DNA of 64,000 nucleotides from RYN-230 sp963770535 (GCA_963770535.1 CAVYPZ010000008.1:1-64000), one strand, 5' to 3'. Shown: positions 48,240-58,286, counted from the stretch's first letter. The notes: a model not told the origin generated them from the letters alone. Numbers and translations are program-made.

Positions 48240-50168
48240 ATGCAGCCAGCTGCGCCTGAAGGCTCTGCGGGCGAAGCGCCGGGCTGGCCGGGCGCACCTG
48301 GCGCGATCGCGAGCGAGCAACTGCTCTCGGCGGTCGAGGCCACTCCTGCCGCGGATGCGGCCGACGCGGCGGGGGACTTGCGGTTGCTGCGGTGCTACGA
48401 GCCGGTACTGCGCTTCACCAGGGGTGAGCTTTTCCTGCCGATGGCAGTCGAGGACTACCTGGAGAAGTGCAGTTTGTGGCGGTCGGCCGACGGCCGGCGG
48501 TCGTGGCGCAGGCGCCGCCCGCGGGAACACGTATGCGCGCCGGGCGAACTCACCCCGGCTCGCCTGGCTCAGGCCAGCGCGCCGCTGAGCGGCACTCTGT
48601 CGCTTCGTTTCGTGCAGCGCTCGCTGGGGTGGCGGGAGTTCCGCGCCTGGCGCCGCACCTCAGGCCGTCCGCGGCTGGCCGCAGGCAGCAGCCGGCTCGC
48701 CGCCGTCGGCCTGCTGGGCCGGCTCATCGACGCGCTGCTGCGGTTGTCACTGCTGCTGCGCGGGCGGGTCCCCGGCGGCACCGCCGCGGCGGCCGAGCAG
48801 ACCTACCGGTCACTGGCCGACCCGGACAGCTGCCCGTACTACGGCCGGGTCACCCGCGACCGGGGTTTCGTTGCGTTGCAGTACTGGTTCTTGTACGCGA
48901 TGAACGACTGGCGGTCAACATTTGGCGGTGTCAACGACCACGAGGCCGACTGGGAGCAGGTCACCGTGTTCCTGCCCGACCCGCCCGATCAGTCCGCCCG
49001 GCCGGCCTGGGTGGCGTTCTCCTCCCATGACGAGGCCGGTGATGATCTGCGCCGCCGGCCAGACGACCCCGATCTGCAGTGGCGGGATACACACCCGGTC
49101 GTCTTCGCTGGCGCCGGATCGCACTCCGGCGCCTACCTGCCGGGCGATTACCTGGTCACCGTCGAGCCCCCCGCGGTGGGTCGCCTGCTTGCCCCCCTGC
49201 GCCAGCTGGGACGGCTGCTGCTCCCATGGACACGCACGGACGCCGGTACCGGGTTCGGCATCCCGTTCATCGACTACCGCCGGGGCGACGGTCCCGGCGT
49301 GGGGCCTGGCGAGGCGAAGACATGGCGCCCCGTCCTCGTGGACGACAAGACCCCCTGGGTGCATGACTACCGTGGTCTGTGGGGACTGGACACCGGCGAC
49401 CCGTTCGGCGGGGAGCGCGCCCCGGCCGGCCCGCGTTATGAGCGGGGCGGTTCGGTCCGGCAGTGCTGGTCGGACCCGGTGGGATGGGCCGGCCTGGACA
49501 AGGAGGCACCCTCCCCCACGGCGGAGCGGCGGGCCGTGGCGGGCCGGATCGCTGAGATAGGCGCACAGCTCGCCACGGCCACGCAGGACATTGAAGCCAG
49601 CGGCGATGAACTCCGCCGCGCCCGCGCCGGCCTCCGGGCGCTGGGCAGTTGCGGGAGCCCGGCGGATCCCGGCGCGCTGTCCGCATTGGAGAACTCCGTC
49701 GCGCAGGCACGGGCACGCCGCCAGGCACTCACGGAAGAACGGGACGCCCTGGTGCAGGCCTCCGCCCACGGCCTTCCCCGGGAGGATCCGCACGCGCACC
49801 TGAAACACCGGGCGCTGCCGAACGTCGACCAGGCCCGCAGCCGCAGCCGCGCTCTCCGGGTATGGTCCAGCGTCTCGGTGTCATTCCTCCTGGCCGGGCT
49901 GGCCGTGGCTATCCTCGGCCATCTCGGCGCCCTGGTGCCCGCCTTGGGCGCGGTGACCGTCGTCATGCTGAGCGCGGAAGCGTTCGCCCGGCGTTATCTG
50001 GCGCAATTCCTCGCCGGCCTGATCGCGGTGGCCGCCGTGGCCGCTGCGGTCTGGCTGGGCTTCTGGGCCGCCGCTGGCCACTGGCGCTCGGCCACGGCCG
50101 CCCTGCTCATCCTGGCCGCCGTTTCCCTGCTGCTGGCCAACATCCGCGACTTCTTCATCAAACGCTGA
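48240..50168 (+). CDS. Vps62-like membrane protein
   Basis: A 642-residue protein. The central part (~180-450) has Vps62-family marks: YYGRVTRDRGFVALQYWFLYAMNDW, NDHEADWEQVTVFL, HPVVFAGAGSHSGAY and the closing WVHDYRGLWGLDTGDPF. A coiled-coil-prone stretch (~455-560) precedes three to four C-terminal membrane helices (VSFLLAGLAVAILGHLGALV, FLAGLIAVAAVAAAVWLGF, ALLILAAVSLLLANI). The family's role in bacteria is unknown. GGGGGAGG supports ATG 48240 over the longer frame from 48180. Confidence 0.8.
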   Translation: MQPAAPEGSAGEAPGWPGAPGAIASEQLLSAVEATPAADAADAAGDLRLLRCYEPVLRFTRGELFLPMAVEDYLEKCSLWRSADGRRSWRRRRPREHVCAPGELTPARLAQASAPLSGTLSLRFVQRSLGWREFRAWRRTSGRPRLAAGSSRLAAVGLLGRLIDALLRLSLLLRGRVPGGTAAAAEQTYRSLADPDSCPYYGRVTRDRGFVALQYWFLYAMNDWRSTFGGVNDHEADWEQVTVFLPDPPDQSARPAWVAFSSHDEAGDDLRRRPDDPDLQWRDTHPVVFAGAGSHSGAYLPGDYLVTVEPPAVGRLLAPLRQLGRLLLPWTRTDAGTGFGIPFIDYRRGDGPGVGPGEAKTWRPVLVDDKTPWVHDYRGLWGLDTGDPFGGERAPAGPRYERGGSVRQCWSDPVGWAGLDKEAPSPTAERRAVAGRIAEIGAQLATATQDIEASGDELRRARAGLRALGSCGSPADPGALSALENSVAQARARRQALTEERDALVQASAHGLPREDPHAHLKHRALPNVDQARSRSRALRVWSSVSVSFLLAGLAVAILGHLGALVPALGAVTVVMLSAEAFARRYLAQFLAGLIAVAAVAAAVWLGFWAAAGHWRSATAALLILAAVSLLLANIRDFFIKR

Positions 50169-50321
50169 AACCGTTATCGCGGGCCGGTCCAGGATTAGGG
50201 CTCAGGTGATGAGCGGGCGATTCACGGACTCGTTCCGGCTTCCTTGCGCGCGCCTGTCCACGCCCGGAATTCCGAGCACATCGAACGCTACGCGGACTTC
50301 ATCATCCCAGAAGGCGGCACA

Positions 50322-50984
50322 GTGGGCGGATCATTATCAGCTGACGAGGAGTTCCGCGCGACGATCTTCCACGTGATCGACTTCGAGGCGACCACCCCAC
50401 GGGGTTACCGCCCGGAGCCGATCGAGGTCGCCGTAATAACCCTCAGCCTCCGCGGGACGGGACTGGCCGAGACAGCCCGGTTCACAGAGCTGATGTGCCC
50501 GCCCGGGCACGCCCCGGTCGGACCGCTGGACACGTCGCAAACCGGCATCACTCCGCAAATGGTCGCGACCGCGCCCACCGCTGCCGAGGTGCTGGCGCAG
50601 CTGGACACCCGGGTGGCCACGCCCGGGCCGCGGCTGCTGGTGGCCCACCACGCTCCCACGGAGGCAGGCATCCTGTATGACTACCGGAAGTACTGCCCGC
50701 AGCTGGCCGCCACCGACCTGCTGGACACCGTGCGGCTGTCCCGTGTTCTCTACCCGGACCTGCATTCTCACGGGCTGGATGTGGTCCGGGATCACCTCAG
50801 GATCCCCCCGCCGCTCGACCGGCATCGCGCGCTGCCGGATACCCAGCTCACAGCCCAGATATTCCAGCACCTCATGGAAGAGGGCTCGCGCGCTGGGATG
50901 TGGAGCAGCCTTCGCCAGGTCCGCAGGCTTGGTGGCTACAAGGCCAGGGCGAACCTGCCGCACCAGGAAGCGCTCTTCGAGTAG
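50322..50984 (+). CDS. DnaQ-like 3'-5' exonuclease
   Basis: A ~220-residue exonuclease-fold protein. HVIDFEATTP supplies the Exo I Asp/Glu, LVAHHAPTEAGIL sits at Exo II (the expected Asp appears replaced by Glu) and DRHRALPDT is Exo III (His and Asp). The Exo II change may lower activity. GTG 50322 after GAAGGCGG is my choice; the frame extends to 50244. It is distantly related to the protein at 3115. Confidence 0.75.
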   Translation: MGGSLSADEEFRATIFHVIDFEATTPRGYRPEPIEVAVITLSLRGTGLAETARFTELMCPPGHAPVGPLDTSQTGITPQMVATAPTAAEVLAQLDTRVATPGPRLLVAHHAPTEAGILYDYRKYCPQLAATDLLDTVRLSRVLYPDLHSHGLDVVRDHLRIPPPLDRHRALPDTQLTAQIFQHLMEEGSRAGMWSSLRQVRRLGGYKARANLPHQEALFE

Positions 50985-51349
50985 CCCATCAGGACAGGCC
51001 ACCTCTCAGCATCGGTAACTTCCTTGGCGATGAGAATGAGGACGAGGAGGACTCTGACAGCCAGACGACCACGAGGACCCCGAGGGAGTCGCCCAGATCG
51101 TGGCGGACGCCCTCCGGGGGAACTACGACTCCCCCAGCGCGTTCACGGACAGCCTCGCCGCTCAGGCATCCTGTTCCACGTGGGCAAACTTCGGCTGGGG
51201 CTTCTACGTGAACATACTGCTGGCCATCGTCCTCGTCTACGGCGCGACCGGTTTGCGGCACAGCCAGACGGAGGACACGACGCGCTGGCTGGCCAGCCTG
51301 GCTCTCGATCCGCTGATAGGGGCGGCCTGGGCGAGTAACGTCCGGGTGC
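50985..51349. other. probable decayed gene
   Basis: Around 51013 the plus strand reads GNFLGDENEDEED, echoing GDFLSDENDEED inside the next gene (51927 onward), and a second frame carries VAQIVADALRGNY and a membrane-like FYVNILLAIVLVYGATGL. The two need a frameshift near 51070 to join. I see no intact gene; this may be a broken partial paralogue. Confidence 0.35.
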
Positions 51350-53194
51350 GTGACGAATTCTCTCTCCACCCCGATCTCCCCCGAAGTCGCCGATACCGCA
51401 CTGTCTTGCCGGGCACTGGTCCGCGCCCGCGACCTGGCCGAGTGGGTGGGGCCGGGCAGGACGCTGACCGCCAGCGGAGTACTGCGCCCGGCCGAGGCGG
51501 TGCAGGCCTGCCGGGACCTTGGCATCGAGCTGACGGGCCCGCGGCTGCGCAGCGCGCTTGATGTCGTGGACCTGATGCGGGACTGGATGACTGCCGCTGC
51601 GGCCGGTTTCCTCGAGCTGGACGGCCGGCGTGCCCGGGCAGCTCACGACCTGCCAGAGGCGGGGTCTGCACATCAGGATCCGGATGCCATCCTGCACGCC
51701 TGGGTCCAGGCCGCGACCGTGGCTCTGGATCTAGGCGAACAACCATGCGCCGGGTGCCTGACTGTGCTGAACGAGCTGTACTCGGCGGATGAGCCGCTCA
51801 CGATGGCCCAGCTCGCGACCGCGGTACGGACCGTGCTGGAGCCGCCGGAGCTAGAGGAGCCGGAGGCCCTGCCCTGCCCCGGCTGCGGCGAGGCCCACGG
51901 CCCGGGTGACCTGTTCAGCCTCGGCGACTTCCTCAGCGATGAGAACGACGAGGAGGACGTGGCCAGCCACGCAGCGGATACGGTGACGGGTTTGCTGGAG
52001 TTCGGGGCGGCGGACGTCACGGACGAGACGGTGCGGTTGACCACGCTGGGCACCGTGCTCGCGACGTCGGTCTTCCAGGGACGCGCACCATCATCCGACG
52101 CCGACGTGGCTACTGTGATGTCCGCCATCAGCGAGCTCCCGCCACCGGTGGCCTGGACCGTGGCCCAGCCGTGGCTGGGGGCGAGGTCTACCGCAGATGC
52201 GGCGCGGGAACTGCTCACCTTCGCAGAGTCCGCAGACGGCAACCAGCGGGCCGCCTCCCTGGCGCTCGCCGGGGAGCTTGGCAGTGACGCCACGGAGGCC
52301 TGGCGGGAGTGGGCGAAACGGCCCGGGATCGGCGCGTACGCGCGACTGTGGCTCAGGGCGCAGGGCGAGCACGTGCCCGAGGATCCGGCGGACAAGGCAT
52401 GGCTGGCCGTTGACGCGCTGGGCGTCATGCTGGACGAGCTGATGGAGACGGCGCCACCGTTCCTGATCCACGCCATGCTGGCGGAGCAGTTTGGCGGGAA
52501 AGTCACTGAGGCGGCCGAGCAGATGCTCCACTCAGGCCATCCGAGGGCCGAGGAAATTGCCGCCCGGCTGACCGGCCGCCCGGTCCTGGTGGCCACCCGC
52601 GAGCGCAGGGCGCGCCCGGAAGCCGGCACGCTCGTGCACCAGCTCAAGATCACGCTGCGCGAGGTGTCGGGACCGCCAGTGTGGCGGCGCGTCCTGGTAC
52701 CTTCCGACCTCACGCTCGCGGACTTGCACGAGGTTATCCAGCAGGCCATGGGCTGGGAGAACTACCACATGCACGTGTTCAGCACGGGCGGGCGGGAGTA
52801 TGGATCGCAGGACCGGGAGCTTGGGCACGCCAGCGACAGGGACGTCCTGCTGTCGCAGGTTTTCACCCGCCGGGGAAACCGCCTTCGCTACACCTATGAC
52901 TTCGGCGACGACTGGGGGCACGACATCGTCCTCGAGGAAACCCGGGCGGCGGCGCCACAGGAGACCTATCCCTCTTGTGTGGCGGGGAAGGGCGCATGCC
53001 CGCCCGAGGATTGCGGCGGCGCTTGGGGCTACGCCGAGCTCAAGGAGATCCTGGCCGACCCTTCGCATAAGCGCCACCAGGACATGCTGGAGTGGCTCGG
53101 TCTCGACGCCGGTAAGGACTTCGATCCAGGGAAGTTTTCCGTAGCCGAGGTGAATGCACGGCTTCCCGTGCTCGCGATCAGCCGGCGAATCTGA
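51350..53194 (+). CDS. plasmid pRiA4b ORF-3 family protein
   Basis: A 614-residue protein. The C-terminal ~180 residues are the pRiA4b ORF-3 domain: LKITLREVSGPPVWRRVLVP, LADLHEVIQQAMGWENYHMH, YTYDFGDDWGHDIVLE and CPPEDCGGAWGYAEL. The N-terminal ~430 residues are helical, with a possible zinc site CPGCGEAHG near residue 180. The domain is common on plasmids and mobile elements; function unknown. The GTG at 51350 lacks a clear ribosome site. Confidence 0.82.
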   Translation: MTNSLSTPISPEVADTALSCRALVRARDLAEWVGPGRTLTASGVLRPAEAVQACRDLGIELTGPRLRSALDVVDLMRDWMTAAAAGFLELDGRRARAAHDLPEAGSAHQDPDAILHAWVQAATVALDLGEQPCAGCLTVLNELYSADEPLTMAQLATAVRTVLEPPELEEPEALPCPGCGEAHGPGDLFSLGDFLSDENDEEDVASHAADTVTGLLEFGAADVTDETVRLTTLGTVLATSVFQGRAPSSDADVATVMSAISELPPPVAWTVAQPWLGARSTADAARELLTFAESADGNQRAASLALAGELGSDATEAWREWAKRPGIGAYARLWLRAQGEHVPEDPADKAWLAVDALGVMLDELMETAPPFLIHAMLAEQFGGKVTEAAEQMLHSGHPRAEEIAARLTGRPVLVATRERRARPEAGTLVHQLKITLREVSGPPVWRRVLVPSDLTLADLHEVIQQAMGWENYHMHVFSTGGREYGSQDRELGHASDRDVLLSQVFTRRGNRLRYTYDFGDDWGHDIVLEETRAAAPQETYPSCVAGKGACPPEDCGGAWGYAELKEILADPSHKRHQDMLEWLGLDAGKDFDPGKFSVAEVNARLPVLAISRRI

Positions 53195-53356
53195 CTTCTA
53201 GGTACGGCACCTGCAGGCGGCGAGATCGGCGAGAAGGTGGTCGCCGACGATCTCCTCGTAGACGGCGTGGCCGCTCCGGCAACCGCGGAGCATGAACCGT
53301 CCTGCGAGGCCACGAAGGCCTGGGCCACCGCGTTTGCGGAAGGCTAGTCTTGCGTC

Positions 53357-54331
53357 GTGCCTGGCCTGGACGACTATCTGGCCCTGACGGTCAGTCAAGC
53401 GCGTGACCAGTACAGAGCACTGGTGTCGCGGCGGCCGGTATCGGGCAAGCAGGTGATCTTCTCGCCGGTGGAGACGCTGCTCTGCCTCGCCGCCTCTTTC
53501 GTGGTCAATCCACGCCAGTTTGGCGGTGCGAACCTCCACCGAGTCCCACAGCCGGTTCCGGAGCTGGCGCACCTGTTCTCCCGGTCGCCGTCGAGCGTGC
53601 TGGAGAAGATGCGCAACCTCAACGGTTCCCGCCCTCATGGCGCCAAGTGGGACGTGCTGGCAGGCGCAAAACTCCGTGACGAGCCGGCTCACTTCAGCCG
53701 TATCTACCGCATCCTCATAGGAGCCGCGCGCGCAGAGGCTATCGGCAGTGACCAGCTGCCCGACTTCCTCGGTCTGGGGAACGGCGGCGAGCTGGCTCTG
53801 CTGGGCCAGGAAGAACTCAACCTGTCCGTCGTCGAGGAAGCTATGCGGGACGTGATCACACGCATCACGGCGGAGTACGACTGGAATGAGCGAGACACTG
53901 AGCAGATCGTACTCGGTGCCGTCCGGGTCGGGCAGCATGTGTTCGCCCGGAATGTCATCGCCAATTGTGGGGGGCGGTGCGTGTTCTGCGGATTCATGTC
54001 GCCGCCAGCGCCAGACGGCAAGCGCATGCTCCTTGCCGGGCATATCAAACCGTGGAAGGACAGTTCCCCACGTGAGCGGCTCGATGCCCGCAATGGATTG
54101 GCAGCCTGCCCCGCCCACGACGCGGCGTTTGACAAGGGCATGATCACTGTGAACGGCGGGTTGCACATCGATCTCGCAAGGTCGCTAGCTGACGCTGTTC
54201 AGGCCGACGCGCTTGCCAAGCAGTTCTATGGACGTCCACCCCTTCGTGAAGTGCTACTGCTCCCTCCTGGCGCTCAGATGCCTGCGCGCAAGTACCTCGA
54301 CTGGCATCGAGAGAAAGTCTTCGCTCGATGA
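53357..54331 (+). CDS. HNH endonuclease, paralogue of 6994-7968
   Basis: A 324-residue protein collinear with the HNH protein at 6994-7968 over its whole length. Shared landmarks are PVETLLCLAASFVVN, GGELALLGQEEL, RCVFCG, HIKPWKD, NGLAACPAHDAAFD and the C-terminal LLLPPGAQ, ARKYLDWHR. The HNH metal and catalytic residues are intact. The two copies have diverged considerably at both protein and DNA level, so the duplication is old or they arrived separately. Start is GTG 53357. Confidence 0.85.
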   Translation: MPGLDDYLALTVSQARDQYRALVSRRPVSGKQVIFSPVETLLCLAASFVVNPRQFGGANLHRVPQPVPELAHLFSRSPSSVLEKMRNLNGSRPHGAKWDVLAGAKLRDEPAHFSRIYRILIGAARAEAIGSDQLPDFLGLGNGGELALLGQEELNLSVVEEAMRDVITRITAEYDWNERDTEQIVLGAVRVGQHVFARNVIANCGGRCVFCGFMSPPAPDGKRMLLAGHIKPWKDSSPRERLDARNGLAACPAHDAAFDKGMITVNGGLHIDLARSLADAVQADALAKQFYGRPPLREVLLLPPGAQMPARKYLDWHREKVFAR

Positions 54332-54507
54332 CACCACCAGTGAGCCGATTGCCGTAGCTATGCTCCGCGGACGCGGCCGCGCTTACTAGCACCGGTTCCT
54401 GCAAGACACCACGCCAGATGCTGCTAGCAAACGCCCTCTGCAGAGCCTGGGAATCAGGTAAACGAGTTCACGGCTATGGCGTGGACGCGCGGACCTTGCC
54501 TTGAGGG

Positions 54508-54915
54508 CTAATAAGCAGTAGGCGGCAGCGCAACGTAAATGCTCTTTCCCGGGCTGCTGGGATCGTCAGCCATTCCGCAAATACCGTTGTATATGCTGAT
54601 CGGAGCGTCCAGGAGAGCCAGGCCGCGGACTTGTTCGTCGTCGGCCGCGGTCTTCCAGGTGATCGGCCGTCCTGGACCGTGGTCGTGGACTTCTAGCCAG
54701 AGGTCACCCTCTCGCGTGTATGCCAGGTGGACGGTTATGGGGCCGGCGCCGTGGCGGAGGGCGTTTGTCGTTAGTTCGCTGACGATGAGTTCGGCTTGGT
54801 CGATGTGGTCGGCCAGGCCCCAGCCGGTGAGGGTTTTGCGGGCCCGTTCGCGGGCGCGCGAGATCTCAGAGGAGTGGCGGCGCAGGCGGTAGGTGACGGA
54901 CAGGTCGCTGGTCAT
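54508..54915 (-). CDS. RsbW-like ATP-binding protein
   Basis: A 135-residue solitary GHKL ATPase domain: ELIVSELTTNALRHGAG (N box), LWLEVHDHGPGRP (G1) and VRGLALLDA (G2). Likely an anti-sigma-factor kinase or a regulator of development. ATG 54915 follows GGAGG by 10 bases. It lies downstream of, and in the same direction as, the XRE/TPR regulator at 55105, ~190 bases apart. Confidence 0.85.
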   Translation of the reverse strand: MTSDLSVTYRLRRHSSEISRARERARKTLTGWGLADHIDQAELIVSELTTNALRHGAGPITVHLAYTREGDLWLEVHDHGPGRPITWKTAADDEQVRGLALLDAPISIYNGICGMADDPSSPGKSIYVALPPTAY

Positions 54916-55104
54916 GAGCGGCTGGCCTCCGCATGCGCGGCGGCAATTAATGGGGCCAGATCTGGAGCCGGGGTCTCGGCGGGCAAGAGGGATCACGTCC
55001 TTGTGGGCAGGTCAAAGTGAGTACTGGACTCACCCAGAGTGGCAATGGAGTGACCGTGGGAGCACTCCCTGTGGCGGGAGCGTTTGGTTCCCGTCCGGCG
55101 GCGC

Positions 55105-56703
55105 TCAGTCGGAGCCGCCGGGCAGGTCGTGCAGGTCGCGGACGATGGTCTCGCGGGTGAAGTCTTCGATCTGCTCGTCGAGTTCCGTGGCCAGGGGTGA
55201 GCCCTGGTACGGGTTGCGGGCTAGCTCGGAGCGAACACGGCCCATACGCTGCGGGATTGCGCTGATCCGCTGGCCAGGAGATACCGCAAGGGCTGGCCCT
55301 AGAGCGACAGCGGCAGCATCGAGGCGCCCGGCCCGGAGTAGAGCGGTAGCCAGGTCAACGTGAGCGAGCGCCACGGAACCGTAACCGTACTGCTCCCCAG
55401 GCCCGGGACCGGCTCCGTACATCTCGGTCGCTCGGTGCAACTCTTCGAGAGCTACAGACTCAGCCTGCGGAATTTCGAGGAGACCGGAGCCGACCATGTA
55501 ATGCTGCGTGGCACGAGAGAACCCGAATTCGCCGCCGATCTCCAGGAGGTCGTCCTGGTGAGCGCGTTCTCTAGCCTCGGTGGCGGATTCGATTGCCCGT
55601 CTCGCCGTCGTGGCGTCGCCGAGGCGCGCCGCGGCCCGGCCGTATTGCAGGTACAACTGCGCGGCGTTAGGTCCGTCAGAGAGGTAGCGGAGCCCACTCT
55701 GCGCGAGATCACGGCTCTGGCGTGGGCGTTGCCAATAGGCGATGCCTGCGAGCTCAAGCCTGAGGTGGGCCATCAACGGCCGATGATCGATCGCCGTAGC
55801 GTACGCCCAGGCTGCACGAACCAGTTCCTCCCCAGCCTGCTGGTAGCCCAGATCGCTGGCGGCAACGGCCATCAAGCAGTTGAGGGCACCCAGCAAGAAA
55901 TAGAGCTCCGTCTGATCACGAGGCCAGAGTTGACGATCTAATGCCGCCTGGATCCGGCTACGGACTCGGCGCATCTCGCGGAACACCGGAAATGGTTCCG
56001 CCGTCATCGACTCCAGTGAGAGCCGGACTACGTCGGCGCGGAGTTGTTCGAGGGTGGCGTCGCCGATGTCGCGGCGTTCGGCTTGCTCGGCGTGGTCACT
56101 GCCTTCGTGGGCCGCCATCAGGACCTCTCGCTCGATCCCGGCACGGGCTGTGACACCGGGCTCTGGCTTTCCACGGTAGGTGATGGCTGGCAAGCGGACA
56201 GGGGTTGTTGCGGCGCAGGTGATGCTGGTGGGTGGGGTGGCTGGGGCGGACGGTTTTCGTTGCGGAGATTGTGAACTTCGTAGCTGTAGGTGTCGAGGAT
56301 GAGCAGGTCGGCGGGAGGGAGTTGCTCGCGGTCGGCCAGGAGGATGAGGGTCGCCGGTGGTGCAGTCGTAGACGCAGGCGAGCAGGGCCAGCAGGTAGGG
56401 CGAGGGGCGGCGGCCGGACGGCTGCGGGCCGGGGCCGGGCCAGTTCTCGTGCTCGCACAGGTGCGGGGCGGTCATGCTGGAGATGCCGCCGGGGTCCAGG
56501 CCCACGGTGCCCGTGTAGGCGTTGATCTGGGCGGCCGCTTCGCGCAGGCTCCAGCCGTGGGCTTCGCGCCAGGCGGCGCGGGGGCGCAGCCGGTAGCGGC
56601 GGGCGAACTCCGCGGCGATCTCGCGGTGGCCCAGGCCCAGGGCGCGCATCTTGTCGCGTAAGGCGCGTTTCTCGGCCGGGATCGTGATCCGGACGATGGG
56701 CAT
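55105..56703 (-). CDS. XRE/TPR regulator with internal out-of-frame segment
   Basis: A 532-codon frame. The N-terminal ~100 residues are the DNA-binding domain (LGHREIAAEFARRYRLRPRA, HGWSLREAAAQINAY, LLALLACVYDC); the C-terminal ~340 residues are TPR-like and begin IEREVLMAAHEGSDHAEQAE, a phrase typical of this actinomycete family. Between them, about 56375-56230, the family-like LILLADREQLPPADLLILDT is in a different frame. Two compensating indels seem to have scrambled ~45 residues without stopping the protein. The ribosome site is AGGAGG before 56703. Confidence 0.78.
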   Translation of the reverse strand: MPIVRITIPAEKRALRDKMRALGLGHREIAAEFARRYRLRPRAAWREAHGWSLREAAAQINAYTGTVGLDPGGISSMTAPHLCEHENWPGPGPQPSGRRPSPYLLALLACVYDCTTGDPHPPGRPRATPSRRPAHPRHLQLRSSQSPQRKPSAPATPPTSITCAATTPVRLPAITYRGKPEPGVTARAGIEREVLMAAHEGSDHAEQAERRDIGDATLEQLRADVVRLSLESMTAEPFPVFREMRRVRSRIQAALDRQLWPRDQTELYFLLGALNCLMAVAASDLGYQQAGEELVRAAWAYATAIDHRPLMAHLRLELAGIAYWQRPRQSRDLAQSGLRYLSDGPNAAQLYLQYGRAAARLGDATTARRAIESATEARERAHQDDLLEIGGEFGFSRATQHYMVGSGLLEIPQAESVALEELHRATEMYGAGPGPGEQYGYGSVALAHVDLATALLRAGRLDAAAVALGPALAVSPGQRISAIPQRMGRVRSELARNPYQGSPLATELDEQIEDFTRETIVRDLHDLPGGSD

Positions 56704-56938
56704 CGTGGTTGCCTCCTGCGGGCGGGACCGCGCGGGACCGCGGACAGGATCAACCGTAATTGGATGGTGGCGTTCCGCAACTTCTTACCTGGGACAGTGG
56801 GAACGCGATCAGCTCTTTGCGGGAACGGCGCCGGTGCCCGGGGTGGTGAGGCGGCAGGTCATGGCGGGGATTGGCGGTGGGAACGGAAGGTGCCCGGCGC
56901 GGGGGATCGCGGGGCCGCCGGGTCGCCTGGCGTGCTCC

Positions 56939-58279
56939 CTACCGCCAGCCAGCGGGCGGGGCAGTTTCCGCTGCGCCACCCGCCGGCGGCCGGCGTTCTC
57001 CGCTGGCGGCGGCGACTGAGCGGTCGATGAAGTGCTTTGGCAGACGGGATTCCTCGCCATGCCACCGGACCCACTCGGGTAGGAGCACTTTCGCGCCGGT
57101 GGTCACGGGGTCATCCACGAAATCCACATTGAGCTGGTCCAGCCGCGATCGTGCCCGGTGTGGCGACGCGGCGTGCCTGGTGCCGGGAAGCGCCCCCTCC
57201 AGCCAGATCTCGGCGAGCACCTCGGCCACCTCCGGGTCCGGCGTGCTGCCGTGCTCCCGGAGATGCCAGGCGGCGAACTGCTCCGCCATCTGCGCGGTGT
57301 CCAGGTCGTGGTACAGCGATTTTGCCTCCGGCAGTGGCATGCCCCGGCGGTGCAACGCATCCGCCAGGTCGATGTGACGCCGGTTCGCCCGGAACCAGTT
57401 GTCCAGCACGGTCCTGGGCTCGGATCCGTCCAGGAGTTCTTCCTCCAGTTCCAGGTGGGCCAGGCAGTAGAGGCGGTCTGCCGTCTCGACCCGGCTCTGC
57501 TGGGCGTTGGCTGCTGCATCGCCGACAGACTCCCGCCACGCGGCAGCGGCCTGGTCCATGTCATCGAACACGCCCGCACTGGCGAGCCGGACGAACTCGC
57601 AGGCGTCGATGTCGAACAAGAACATCGACTGGGCAGTATCACCGGGATAACGGAAACCCGCGATCACCCCGAAGCGAGTGCCGTACACGTCGTGCATCTC
57701 CCACACCTCACCAGTCGCGGTGATCTTCGGGAGCAGCCGCAGCCATTCCGGCTGCCGCGCTTGAGCGTCGGCGGGCAGCCGTTTCTTGACCCGGGCCAGC
57801 GCTTTCTCTGCGAGAGACCGCTGCGCAGGCGAGCCGATCGAGGTGAGGCCGTACAGGAACCGCTGCTTTGCCTGCCAGCTGCCATCCTGCCGGGCAGCCT
57901 CGTCCAGAATCCGGTCCGCCGCAGCCTCGGCGAGTTCCTCGAAGAACCAGTCGAACCACATGCCGCGGTCCTCGTCCCGGATGGCGCGGTGGAGTTCGGC
58001 GCCGAGTAGCTCCGACGTGGCCTGCTCAAGTTCCCGCGGTCCTTGCGCGGTCATGACCACGCTGGCCTGATCGAGGACAGTCTTGATCGACACGTCGAAC
58101 CAGGCCGGGCGATCTGGCTCCATGAGGGACGTCAGCCGTTCCAGAGGCGAAGGACCTGGATCAAATACCAGGCCGGCTGGCATGACGTCCGCGACGCTGG
58201 GCCGGCTGAGGACGGCCTTGTTCTTCTTGGCCTTGGACTTGCTCTTCGGCTTGCCCTTCCGGCCGCGCGATACAGGCAT
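56939..58279 (-). CDS. hypothetical protein
   Basis: A 446-residue protein that I do not recognise. It opens with a very basic tail (RKGKPKSKSKAKKNK), perhaps for nucleic-acid binding, followed by an alpha-helical body with Trp/Phe-rich parts (MWFDWFFEELAEAAADRIL, SMFLFDIDACEFVRL). There is no ribosome site; TACGAT ends 7 bases before the ATG on the minus strand, so a leaderless message is likely. Confidence 0.65.
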   Translation of the reverse strand: MPVSRGRKGKPKSKSKAKKNKAVLSRPSVADVMPAGLVFDPGPSPLERLTSLMEPDRPAWFDVSIKTVLDQASVVMTAQGPRELEQATSELLGAELHRAIRDEDRGMWFDWFFEELAEAAADRILDEAARQDGSWQAKQRFLYGLTSIGSPAQRSLAEKALARVKKRLPADAQARQPEWLRLLPKITATGEVWEMHDVYGTRFGVIAGFRYPGDTAQSMFLFDIDACEFVRLASAGVFDDMDQAAAAWRESVGDAAANAQQSRVETADRLYCLAHLELEEELLDGSEPRTVLDNWFRANRRHIDLADALHRRGMPLPEAKSLYHDLDTAQMAEQFAAWHLREHGSTPDPEVAEVLAEIWLEGALPGTRHAASPHRARSRLDQLNVDFVDDPVTTGAKVLLPEWVRWHGEESRLPKHFIDRSVAAASGERRPPAGGAAETAPPAGWR

Positions 58280-58286
58280 AGTGGCG

